10,785 bases of DNA from Clostridia bacterium (lineage in GTDB: Bacteria > Bacillota > Clostridia > Christensenellales > UBA1242), in contig JALOBO010000047.1 in the NCBI GenBank assembly GCA_023228225.1, forward strand, positions 1-10,785. The letters are read 5' to 3'. Below, one piece after another: positions 1-5,321 of the stretch (within the stretch, counting starts at the first letter, position 1; each line of letters begins with the position of its first letter). The notes beneath the pieces were generated by a model. It ran no database searches. It saw nothing but the letters and a program-made list of their open reading frames with translations, and was not told the origin of the DNA. The translations under genes were made by a program, and so were the position numbers.

Positions 1-2
1 CA

Positions 3-794
3 ATTGGTGGGCAATCTGGTTTAACGTTTGCAGATACGTTTGGCTTTTCATTAGGTGGCGGCGTGCAACACACTCGACAGATAATACGCCGTGCGCCAGC
101 ACCATCTAACACATCATCGCTGAACAACCAAATTCCGCGCGCGCCAAGTTTTAATCGTGAAAATGTAAAAACAAAAGTTGTTGTTAAAAAAGTGGTACAA
201 CAACCTCAACAAACAATACGAAGTGGTAGCATGGAAAACGTAATGGGGCGCGGGTTCGGTTCACCTGCACAACCTCAGCAATCGCAACGTCCTGTTAAAA
301 AAGGGTTTTTTGATAGTAATTCTGATTATACATCGCAATTCAATAAAAGTTCTGATTTAGGATTCAGTGTTGGTGGTTTTAGTTCAAATATATTTGGTAA
401 TTCTGAACCAAAAGTTATTGGAATATCTCGACCCATGGCTGTGTCAAATCAACCGGTCAATAAAAAGAGTGCTAAGAAAATTGTAAAAGCAACTAATGAT
501 TTACCAAGTGGGGTATCTAATAAACCATTTGGAAGCAAATTTACAATTGGTGATGGTTCTACTTTAGAGTTACCAAAAATTAAAGCGGTTAGTCATAAGC
601 CGGCAAAAAAACAAAAACCAAAAAGTAAATCTGCAAAACCGAGTAATAAGCAAACCCTTAAATGTAATACTGTTAAAGTAAAAACAAATGTTTCAAGTAA
701 GAAAAAAATCAAATCACCGAAACAATCAAAACCAAAGCAACCAAAGCAACCAAAACAACCAAATTTTGATTTTGGACGTCTTATTTGGGGTTAA
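3..794 (+). CDS. C-terminal part of a basic, low-complexity protein (5' end outside window)
   Basis: The reading frame is open from base 3 to the TAA at 792-794, so this is the C-terminal 263 codons of a longer protein; a GTG at 63 is only an internal codon. The first visible stretch is Gly-rich (GGQSG, LGGG). The rest is rich in Asn, Ser, Pro, Gln and above all Lys, with no predicted hydrophobic segment. The last 60 or so residues are a very basic KxxKQPKQPKQP-type tail ending in DFGRLIWG. I do not recognise a family. Such disordered basic tails occur in nucleic-acid-binding or virion-internal proteins, but that is inference. It lies 3 bp upstream of the next gene and is probably co-transcribed with the two membrane proteins that follow. 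Confidence 0.75.
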   Translation: MGGQSGLTFADTFGFSLGGGVQHTRQIIRRAPAPSNTSSLNNQIPRAPSFNRENVKTKVVVKKVVQQPQQTIRSGSMENVMGRGFGSPAQPQQSQRPVKKGFFDSNSDYTSQFNKSSDLGFSVGGFSSNIFGNSEPKVIGISRPMAVSNQPVNKKSAKKIVKATNDLPSGVSNKPFGSKFTIGDGSTLELPKIKAVSHKPAKKQKPKSKSAKPSNKQTLKCNTVKVKTNVSSKKKIKSPKQSKPKQPKQPKQPNFDFGRLIWG

Positions 795-797
795 ACT

Positions 798-1067
798 ATG
801 GTGAATGCGGGCAGAGTTGCAATGGCATGGATAGCTGTAATAATTACATTTTTAGTTATTCTGATGCTGTATACTGTTTTATCTCCGCAAATAGAATTGT
901 GGGCGAGTGTGGTAGCTGATTTTACCGGGGTGACATATAATAGTGCATTACAGTGGACAGATTTATCTTGGAGAGTTGTGCCAATCATTGTTGAAGGTGG
1001 TGTAATAGTGTGGGCAGTAATAACATCGTTCTCAGAAGAATTCCAATCAGATTTAGGTAGATTTTAA
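798..1067 (+). CDS. Small two-helix membrane protein
   Basis: An 89-aa protein with two clear hydrophobic segments, about residues 8-29 and 60-78, joined by a polar loop (about 30-59) with several Trp, Tyr and Thr, and ending in a short acidic/polar tail (EEFQSDLGRF). The ATG at 798 follows the upstream stop by 3 bp, and the next gene starts 2 bp after its stop, so the three genes look like one operon. No family is recognised. Small paired two-helix proteins are known as major capsid or membrane components of lipid-containing archaeal viruses (fusellovirus VP1/VP3-like architecture). The likeness here is only in size and topology, so a virion-membrane role is a hypothesis. Confidence 0.8.
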   Translation: MVNAGRVAMAWIAVIITFLVILMLYTVLSPQIELWASVVADFTGVTYNSALQWTDLSWRVVPIIVEGGVIVWAVITSFSEEFQSDLGRF

Positions 1068-1069
1068 AA

Positions 1070-1306
1070 ATGGCGTCATATTCTGCGTTTACATTTGTTA
1101 GTGCGTTATTTATTATGGGTTTAACATCGTTAGTTTACATATTTGTAACGCCCATGTTTGATATTTTTATAATATACGCGAACAGTTTAGCTCCAGTATA
1201 TTATGAAGTTTTTGATGTAATGCAATTATTTTGGACATATTTAATGTTACCTGTTGTAGTTGGAATGGTATTGTATTTTATTGCTAACTCACAAAACATA
1301 GATTAA
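1070..1306 (+). CDS. Small two-helix membrane protein
   Basis: A 78-aa, very hydrophobic protein. Segment one is about residues 5-36, long enough for a helix plus an amphipathic continuation, and segment two is about 51-71; both ends are short and polar. It resembles the preceding gene in size and topology but no sequence similarity is obvious. The ATG at 1070 is 2 bp after the upstream stop, which indicates translational coupling. Together with 798-1067 it could form a membrane or virion shell component. No signal peptide cleavage motif is seen. The function is unknown. Confidence 0.8.
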   Translation: MASYSAFTFVSALFIMGLTSLVYIFVTPMFDIFIIYANSLAPVYYEVFDVMQLFWTYLMLPVVVGMVLYFIANSQNID

Positions 1307-1330
1307 AAATTATTATTTTTTATGCGCGTT

Positions 1331-1348
1331 TTATTGTTTTTACAATAA
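1331..1348 (+). terminator. Possible terminator hairpin after the membrane-protein operon
   Basis: A perfect 7-bp inverted repeat (TTATTGT / ACAATAA, four-base loop) lies 25 bp after the stop of the second membrane protein. A T-rich tract comes before it (1313-1320) and another follows. The composition is so AT-rich that chance is not excluded. Confidence 0.35.
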
Positions 1349-1396
1349 TGGGTTTATTTTTAACTATAAAGTTGATTTTAAAGGTATGTTCTTTAT

Positions 1397-1443
1397 TTAC
1401 TTTAAGATACAATACTATGTGTGGAATAAATCCATAAAGTGAT
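1397..1443 (+). promoter_or_regulatory. Candidate promoter and ribosome binding site of the histone gene
   Basis: A TATA-like stretch (TACTTTAAGATAC, 1397-1409) would place transcription start near 1428. GTGAT at 1439-1443 ends 5 bp before the ATG and matches the core of the archaeal Shine-Dalgarno sequence GGTGATC. The same GTGAT with the same 5-bp spacing precedes the starts at 3205 and 4452, which supports it being real. Confidence 0.5.
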
Positions 1444-1448
1444 GTATT

Positions 1449-1700
1449 ATGACAACTAACGCAGAAATTAAAGAAGTCGTTATTCCCACGACCAAAGTAC
1501 ATAAGATTATTAAAGCATCTGGTATTGGAAGATGTTCAAAAGAATCCGCATCGGTATTTGCAGAATATTTGACTAACGAACTCATTATGCTCGCAAAGAA
1601 AGCGGAAGAGTTTTCATCTCATGCTGGACGTAAGACAATCAATTTTTCTGATGCAAAGATTGCTGTTAAGGAATTTGGCAAGATTGTTAAAGAAGAGTAA
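1449..1700 (+). CDS. Archaeal histone-fold protein (HMf family)
   Basis: An 83-aa protein matching the archaeal HMfA/HMfB histone fold. It has helix 1 (IPTTKVHKIIKAS), loop L1 with the DNA-binding Arg (GIGRCS, R28), long helix 2, and the hallmark L2 motif HAGRKTI at residues 58-64, followed by helix 3. Standard HMf histones are 66-69 aa; this one has about 11 extra N-terminal residues and a short acidic-basic C-terminal tail (GKIVKEE). Histones wrap DNA as dimers or longer multimers. Within a mobile element it could compact the element's genome or alter host chromatin. It is monocistronic, with its own candidate promoter upstream and a terminator hairpin just downstream. Family assignment is firm; the role in the element is inference. 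Confidence 0.93.
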   Translation: MTTNAEIKEVVIPTTKVHKIIKASGIGRCSKESASVFAEYLTNELIMLAKKAEEFSSHAGRKTINFSDAKIAVKEFGKIVKEE

Positions 1701-1707
1701 CGAATAA

Positions 1708-1738
1708 GTGTAATATAATTACACCATCTCTTTTATTA
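1708..1738 (+). terminator. Terminator after the histone gene
   Basis: A perfect 7-bp inverted repeat (GTGTAAT, ATA loop, ATTACAC; 1708-1724) lies 8 bp after the histone stop. It is followed by CATCTC and then a T-rich run (TTTTATTATTATTTTA), the usual shape of an archaeal U-tract terminator. Confidence 0.6.
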
Positions 1739-1760
1739 TTATTTTAATCTAAATAATAAA

Positions 1761-1769
1761 TTATATATA
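1761..1769 (+). promoter_or_regulatory. TATA box for the 1793 gene
   Basis: TTATATATA is centred about 28 bp before the ATG at 1793. This is the spacing expected for a leaderless archaeal transcript and favours that ATG over the upstream GTG at 1778. Confidence 0.5.
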
Positions 1770-1792
1770 GTTGTAGTGTGTATTATTATAAT

Positions 1793-2200
1793 ATGTCAAC
1801 TCGTAGCAAAAATAAGAACCCTCAGCTAAAATTTGTGAACAAAGAATTACCTTATGAAAAAGTTTTAGATTTGATTAACAAGTCTTTTGGTATTATCGGA
1901 CACAAATGTTGCTTGTGTTACATAGTTTTTGAACGTGTTAACGATGAGTGGTTTAAAATTTATGAATATAAACCCTCAAGATATATATCAAATAGATTGT
2001 ATCCTGCTGAAACATTAACTAATTTAAAAACACCAATCGATAAGAAGGATTTGGTGTTAACAATGTATAATGAGTTGCGAAAAACTAATGTTAATTTTGC
2101 GTATAAAACCGCAAACGCGTATCATTGTGTTGATGTTGCTTTTTACCCAAAAGAAATGTGGAAAAATCGTAGAGATGATTTGTTGAAAGATTATATTTAA
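1793..2200 (+). CDS. Hypothetical protein, orphan
   Basis: A 135-aa soluble protein from the ATG at 1793. An in-frame GTG at 1778 would add five residues (MYYYN), but the TATA spacing favours the ATG. It has a basic N-terminus (STRSKNKN) and a mixed alpha/beta composition. A His-Lys-Cys-Cys-x-Cys cluster (residues about 37-42) and a later HCVD could bind metal, although no paired second CxxC is visible. It contains neither a signal peptide nor a membrane segment. Its stop overlaps the end of the convergent gene at 2197 by 4 bp. I do not recognise the family and propose no function. Confidence 0.75.
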   Translation: MSTRSKNKNPQLKFVNKELPYEKVLDLINKSFGIIGHKCCLCYIVFERVNDEWFKIYEYKPSRYISNRLYPAETLTNLKTPIDKKDLVLTMYNELRKTNVNFAYKTANAYHCVDVAFYPKEMWKNRRDDLLKDYI

Positions 2201-2721
2201 TTTTTAAATCTAAAGTAAACAAACTTTAATTTTTTACTTACCTCATTCATAACTTCATGGGTGAAATTGTTTTCATAAAAACTTTTTGTGATTTTTCTAT
2301 TTTGATAATCTGTGTTCCATTGACGTTTTAAGGCTTTATAAATTGAATCATATGTTTGTTTTGCTTTTGACCATGAAACGCCCCATCCGTTTTTAGGTCG
2401 CATTGCCACATATGTGTATTTTTTTGTAATTGCGCGAACGCCGGCGCTGTTATTGCCAATAACTACTTGTAAATCTTCTCCGGTAATACTGGAATTATAT
2501 GGATATGGGTGATTGTGGGTTACAATTAAATCTTTATTTAATTTTTTAATTGTTTTAACTTGTGTATCATTTGGCGTAACTTGATTTTTTTGACCGCCTA
2601 CACAAAATAAACATTTTCCTTTTAATGTGACATAACAAGCCTGTTCTTTTGGTTTATTAGCTGATGTTTTTTCAATTTTGTCAAGTGTTTCTACAAGAGG
2701 TTGATTCTTATGTTTCTTCAT
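2197..2721 (-). CDS. JAB/RadC-like (MPN-fold) protein, putative metallohydrolase
   Basis: A 174-aa protein. The centre carries LIVTHNHP (H69-N-H71-P) followed by T80-G-E-D83. This resembles the zinc-binding pattern of JAB/MPN and RadC-like domains, H-x-H-P ... [S/T]-x-x-D, with one extra residue in the loop. E26 in the beta-strand-like stretch before ACYVTLKG could be the catalytic glutamate seen in the fold. The C-terminal half (about 100-174) is basic and aromatic and not recognised. MPN-fold enzymes cleave isopeptide or related bonds with zinc; similar HNHP segments also occur in phage minor head proteins and in RadC-like proteins. The specific activity cannot be told from the sequence. 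The likely promoter is the ATACCTTTTTATATAC element about 22-29 bp upstream, giving a leaderless mRNA. Confidence 0.7.
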   Translation of the reverse strand: MKKHKNQPLVETLDKIEKTSANKPKEQACYVTLKGKCLFCVGGQKNQVTPNDTQVKTIKKLNKDLIVTHNHPYPYNSSITGEDLQVVIGNNSAGVRAITKKYTYVAMRPKNGWGVSWSKAKQTYDSIYKALKRQWNTDYQNRKITKSFYENNFTHEVMNEVSKKLKFVYFRFKN

Positions 2722-2740
2722 AATACATAAAATGTTTAAT

Positions 2741-2756
2741 GTATATAAAAAGGTAT
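2741..2756 (-). promoter_or_regulatory. BRE/TATA promoter of the JAB-like gene (shared ATACCTTT element)
   Basis: On the minus strand this reads ATACCTTTTTATATAC, with the TATA part 22-29 bp before the ATG at 2721. The same ATACCTTTW element precedes the starts at 6779 (+), 10634 (-) and 10748 (+). Confidence 0.6.
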
Positions 2757-2759
2757 TTT

Positions 2760-3110
2760 TTAAAAAGGCGATATTAGCTTTTTATCGGGTGTTTTTGTGT
2801 CAGGTTTAGTAAAATTAACTAATGCGCGCGCGATTAATTCGCAACACGATTTGCCGTCTGCGTTTGGGTTATTTACGCATGCCGAGCATACTGTTTTTTT
2901 GAGTGGTTTTACAATACGTTCAATTGTTTTATCTCCATCTTCTAAATCATTACTGATATAACGACCAATTGTATTCATCGTTGCGGGACAACCATTGATT
3001 GATTGAACAAAACAATGAATTGGTTTACCAAATTCATTTGCGTCAATTGTTACATATAATCTACCACAGCCAGAATTATATTTTACAGTTTTTGATTCCC
3101 AAGTTTTCAT
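2760..3110 (-). CDS. Stand-alone TSCPD-domain protein
   Basis: A 116-aa protein consisting almost wholly of a TSCPD-like domain, a Cys-rich domain otherwise found at the C-terminus of B12-dependent (class II) ribonucleotide reductases and as short free-standing proteins. The diagnostic parts are SGCGRLYVTID (13-23), FGKPIHCFVQ, NGCPATMNTIGRYIS (40-53) and the Cys cluster CSAC (75-78) with GKSCCELIARAL (87-97). The cysteines (15, 33, 41, 75, 78, 89, 90) could bind zinc. No reductase catalytic domain is present here, so it would act in trans or have another role. Its leader shares an AT-rich gap with the divergent gene at 3205. Confidence 0.8.
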   Translation of the reverse strand: MKTWESKTVKYNSGCGRLYVTIDANEFGKPIHCFVQSINGCPATMNTIGRYISNDLEDGDKTIERIVKPLKKTVCSACVNNPNADGKSCCELIARALVNFTKPDTKTPDKKLISPF

Positions 3111-3145
3111 ACTATATTATTTGTCATAACAATACATTAATGTTT

Positions 3146-3154
3146 GTTTAAAAC
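3146..3154. promoter_or_regulatory. Possible divergent TATA element
   Basis: GTTTAAAAC is close to palindromic. It could serve as TATA for the leftward gene starting at 3110 (start site near 3125) and for the rightward gene at 3205 (start site near 3178). The only support is position and composition. A second TATA-like TATAAAAC lies at 3170-3177. Confidence 0.3.
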
Positions 3155-3204
3155 AATTATTACTCGATGTATAAAACTATGTTGATTGTGTGTTGTGATT
3201 TACC

Positions 3205-3528
3205 ATGAGGTTAATTTTCATATTAGCTTTTATTTTGATTAGTGTTGTTGTTTTTGCAATATTCGGTATATCGTCTATGTTTCACACAGCAGATGTTACT
3301 GGTGATTGGTTATATGGAAATGCAAAATTAACGTTAAATAATGATGGAACTGGTGTAATGGTGTATATGGCTGGTGATAAAAAATATACAGTAGATGCGT
3401 CTTGGGAAAAAACATCAATGGCTGATGTGTATAAGATTGTTATAATGAATTCGAAAATACCAAGTGATAATTATAAATATCAAGATGGTTATTTGATTGG
3501 TAGCAGTGCTACATTAGTGAGAGGTTAA
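3205..3528 (+). CDS. Membrane-anchored small beta-rich extracellular protein
   Basis: A 107-aa protein. Residues 3-21 form one uncleaved-looking hydrophobic helix, so the rest is probably outside the membrane. The exterior domain begins VTGDWLYGNAKLTLNNDGTG and continues with short alternating strands (YTVDASWEKT, YKIVIM, DGYLIGSS). The G-D-W start plus LTLNNDGTG resembles the small lipocalin-like or calycin-style beta domains often seen in methanogen secreted proteins; this is a resemblance in pattern, not a firm family call. GTGAT at 3195-3199 lies 5 bp before the ATG and supports this start. It is convergent with the next gene, separated by only about 10 bp containing an A-run. Confidence 0.75.
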   Translation: MRLIFILAFILISVVVFAIFGISSMFHTADVTGDWLYGNAKLTLNNDGTGVMVYMAGDKKYTVDASWEKTSMADVYKIVIMNSKIPSDNYKYQDGYLIGSSATLVRG

Positions 3529-3538
3529 AAAAAAAGAG

Positions 3539-3943
3539 TTAGTATGCTTTTACACGTTCATGATTTTTATAATCATCTAAATCAAGTGGACTTAAAATTT
3601 TCACTTTATCTCCTTTTCTAACGTTTTTTAATGGTTTTCTATCTAACGTAGTTCCGCCATTTTCCCACAACCTATTGAGAAAATAATCACCAACTTCTTC
3701 TTTTTCTTGAGTTGTCATGCGCGATATCTCATCACAATCACATTGTTTTTTATATCGTTTAACAATTCTTGGAACAAAGTATTTTGAAACTAATACGAGT
3801 GCTTTTGTTTTATCATAAGTACCGTTCATTCTTTTACGAACAAGTGTGTTGTAGAAATCAAAATCTAAATGTAATACAAGTGGATAATCGTTTTCTGCAA
3901 ACAAAATTGCCTCATCTATTTTATGATGGTTTAGTTCTGCCAT
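3539..3943 (-). CDS. Hypothetical protein, orphan
   Basis: A 134-aa soluble, charged, mostly helical-looking protein (MAELNHHKIDEAILFAENDYP...). It contains an acidic LHLDFDFYNTL stretch, a basic KRYKKQCDCDE segment and a C-terminal VRKGDKVKILSPLDLDDY that looks like a small SH3/KOW-type strand pair. No family is recognised. The start lies 22-31 bp downstream of a strong TATA on the minus strand, so the mRNA is probably leaderless. It is the first gene downstream, in TR-sense orientation, of the template repeat, so a transcript reading the TR leftwards would run into it. Confidence 0.7.
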   Translation of the reverse strand: MAELNHHKIDEAILFAENDYPLVLHLDFDFYNTLVRKRMNGTYDKTKALVLVSKYFVPRIVKRYKKQCDCDEISRMTTQEKEEVGDYFLNRLWENGGTTLDRKPLKNVRKGDKVKILSPLDLDDYKNHERVKAY

Positions 3944-3964
3944 ATAATATAATTGTAACTGTGT

Positions 3965-3974
3965 ATATTTAAAT
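3965..3974 (-). promoter_or_regulatory. TATA box of the 3943 gene
   Basis: On the minus strand this reads TTTAAATATA, 22-31 bp before the ATG at 3943. The palindromic core means it could also fire rightwards toward the template repeat. Confidence 0.5.
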
Positions 3975-4013
3975 CTATTTATTTTAATTAAATACGTGTT
4001 TAATAAAATAGAT

Positions 4014-4030
4014 TACCCCGTAAGGGGGTA
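4014..4030 (+). other. Hairpin flanking the template repeat (CCCC-GTAA-GGGG)
   Basis: TACCCCGTAAGGGGGTA can fold as CCCC / GGGG with a GTAA tetraloop, extended by TA/TA around one bulged G. On the plus strand the loop is of GNRA type. It stands out as a G/C block in very AT-rich sequence and ends 4 bp from the template repeat boundary. Confidence 0.6.
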
Positions 4031-4034
4031 TGTA

Positions 4035-4094
4035 CGGACGCAGAGTTGGCACCGTTACCCATCAGACCGCCACAGTTGTTGCTTCCAGTGGTGA
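4035..4094 (-). repeat. DGR-type template repeat (TR)
   Basis: Read on the minus strand, these 60 bp match the four variable repeats in the 7213-9525 gene. Translated in the VR frame the core is T-G-S-N-N-C-G-G-L-M-G-N-G-A-N-S-A-S. Four codons are AAC, the codon typical of DGR templates because any change at its two adenines yields NNC, which never makes a stop. Against the VRs, a 56-bp core (4035-4090) is identical at 48 positions; every difference falls on one of the eight AAC adenines. The repeat is about 58% G+C, far above its surroundings. It lies 1.2 kb upstream of the RT but points the opposite way, and is bracketed by two hairpins. Confidence 0.95.
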
Positions 4095-4096
4095 TA

Positions 4097-4112
4097 AAGT
4101 AGTAGACTACTT
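4097..4112. other. Hairpin immediately beside the template repeat
   Basis: AAGTAGTAGACTACTT is a perfect inverted repeat (AAGTAGT / ACTACTT around AG), starting 2 bp outside the TR. With 4014-4030 it encloses the TR symmetrically. Confidence 0.6.
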
Positions 4113-4142
4113 AAACTAAAGTAACAAATGTATTGGTTAGAA

Positions 4143-4170
4143 ATTCTTCTGCATGAGAATGCTGAAGGAT
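4143..4170 (+). other. Long hairpin with GAGA (GNRA) loop
   Basis: ATTCTTC pairs with GAAGGAT (one T-G wobble), then a T-T mismatch, then GCAT / ATGC closed by a GAGA loop, giving 11 pairs in 28 bases. The GNRA loop exists only in plus-strand RNA, as for the 4014-4030 hairpin. Confidence 0.55.
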
Positions 4171-4375
4171 AGATTTTACCTAGTATGCACAGTAGTACGA
4201 TTTACGAAATAAATTCAATGTCTTATGACAGCGAGATGTTATTTATAATAAATAGTAATTTTGTAAACTGTTTTGTGGTTTTGACAAATCATTGTAATTA
4301 CAAACATTACTCTTTGTTAAATTGGTATAGAACGATGTTAGTATTAAAACTATTGTTATTGAAAAATGTATCAAA

Positions 4376-4386
4376 GTTTTTATATG
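4376..4386 (-). promoter_or_regulatory. Candidate leftward promoter for a TR-sense RNA
   Basis: On the minus strand CATATAAAAAC is a reasonable TATA box. A transcript from it would begin near 4356 and read leftwards through the TR in the sense that carries the AAC adenines. The support is only a motif in AT-rich DNA. Confidence 0.25.
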
Positions 4387-4409
4387 TCTAAAGAACATAT
4401 TTTTTACAG

Positions 4410-4446
4410 TATAATAGTGTTTACACAGTGTTATGCAAGATGTGAT
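4410..4446 (+). promoter_or_regulatory. Promoter and ribosome binding site fixing the TTG start at 4452
   Basis: TATAATA (4410-4416) would start RNA near 4438. GTGAT (4442-4446) then lies 5 bp before the TTG at 4452, the same site and spacing seen before 1449 and 3205. An in-frame TGA at 4443-4445 rules out a start further upstream, and the next in-frame ATG is 37 codons inside. Confidence 0.5.
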
Positions 4447-4451
4447 TAAAT

Positions 4452-5321
4452 TTGACATCCAACGAATATAGAATTTATTTAGACAAACAAAGTGTTTTGT
4501 TTAAAGATAAGTATAGTATTTCTGAAATTACAAATGGTTCTCTTAAACAAAATTTATGGGCTATGGATATTCGTACTAAATTATTAATTGAGTTTGAAAA
4601 AAATCAAAAAGATTTAAGTTCAGTTTTTGTTAAAAGATTGACTACGTACATTATTTTTATTGATAATGCAAAATGGTGGATTCATTATAATTTAAAAGAA
4701 ATTGATTTTTTAAAATTATTGCAAGACCATTCTGAAATTGATGATACTGTATTATATCAATTTAGTGATGTTTTAAAAAAATCTACTGATAAAATAAACA
4801 CATCTAGTGTTAAAACTGGTGTGTGCGAAATAGTTGAAAATAATTTAAACGTTATTATAAATGATGATGACTTTGAAAAAATAATTATTTTGTGTGACAA
4901 ATCTATAAAATTATTACATTGTTTGAATTCAGCTATTGTTGAACCATATTGTTTTATTATAAATAAAACTGGGTATGAGTGTATCATAAATAAACAAAAT
5001 GTAGACCGTCAAGGAATACTTGAAAATATTACATCTAAATTAATGCGAGCTATGTTTTTTGTATCGTTGATTCAATCGAGTAATAATGTGATTAATCATG
5101 ATGGTTATTTATACGTTAAAGATGGTGAATTATATTGTTCTGTGAAATCACCAGCTCTATATAAAACACTATCTCGTTATTGTTATCGTGAAATGAAAAT
5201 TATTAACTCTAATTTACAAGAAATACGTAATGTATGGAAAAAATATGATTTGTGTGTAACGGATGAAGCTTATGGGTATGTTGAATTAAATTTAAAACCA
5301 GATTGTGTTAAAAATGACTGA
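4452..5321 (+). CDS. Orphan protein in DGR accessory position, coupled to the RT
   Basis: A 289-aa soluble protein, probably starting at TTG 4452. It is Lys, Asn and Ile rich and looks largely helical, with the N-terminal third (about 30-95, LKQNLWAMDIRTKLLIEFEKNQ on through WWIHYNLKEIDFLKLL) suggesting long helices and the C-terminal part (about 210-285) containing short strands (HDGYLYVKDGELYCSVKS). I cannot match it to Avd, the roughly 125-aa four-helix accessory protein of canonical DGRs, nor to other known accessories. Its last codons overlap the RT start by 8 bp (ATGACTGA), so the two are made together. Position and coupling suggest it helps the RT, for example by binding the template RNA. 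That is inference. Confidence 0.8.
   Translation: MTSNEYRIYLDKQSVLFKDKYSISEITNGSLKQNLWAMDIRTKLLIEFEKNQKDLSSVFVKRLTTYIIFIDNAKWWIHYNLKEIDFLKLLQDHSEIDDTVLYQFSDVLKKSTDKINTSSVKTGVCEIVENNLNVIINDDDFEKIIILCDKSIKLLHCLNSAIVEPYCFIINKTGYECIINKQNVDRQGILENITSKLMRAMFFVSLIQSSNNVINHDGYLYVKDGELYCSVKSPALYKTLSRYCYREMKIINSNLQEIRNVWKKYDLCVTDEAYGYVELNLKPDCVKND

Larger units (their letters stand above)
4095..4451. other. Non-coding leader between template repeat and the accessory gene
   Basis: About 356 bp without a convincing gene. The short open frames at 4185-4391 (+) and 4243-4458 (-) have unlikely compositions and no start signals. The region holds the inverted repeats at 4097-4112 and 4143-4170, a smaller one around 4243-4254, and candidate promoters in both directions. 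It is likely part of the retroelement RNA or its promoter region, comparable in position to the non-coding RNA flanking the TR in known DGRs; that role is inference. Confidence 0.5.

Noticed and set aside
63..65. GTG 63 as a start of the first gene
   Set aside because: The frame stays open to the window edge, and the upstream codons (GGQSG, TFADTFGFSLGGG) look like coding sequence.
1320..1502. Minus-strand open frame overlapping the histone start
   Set aside because: It is antisense to a certain gene and its promoter and has no plausible start signal.
4185..4458. Open frames on both strands (4185-4391 plus, 4243-4458 minus) as genes
   Set aside because: Both are short, overlap each other, lack start signals and have amino-acid composition typical of translated AT-rich non-coding DNA; they fall in the structured leader of the retroelement.
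5305..5313. GTG at 5305 as the RT start
   Set aside because: ATG 5314 gives a usual 8-bp stop/start overlap with the upstream gene and the RT N-terminal domain begins after it.
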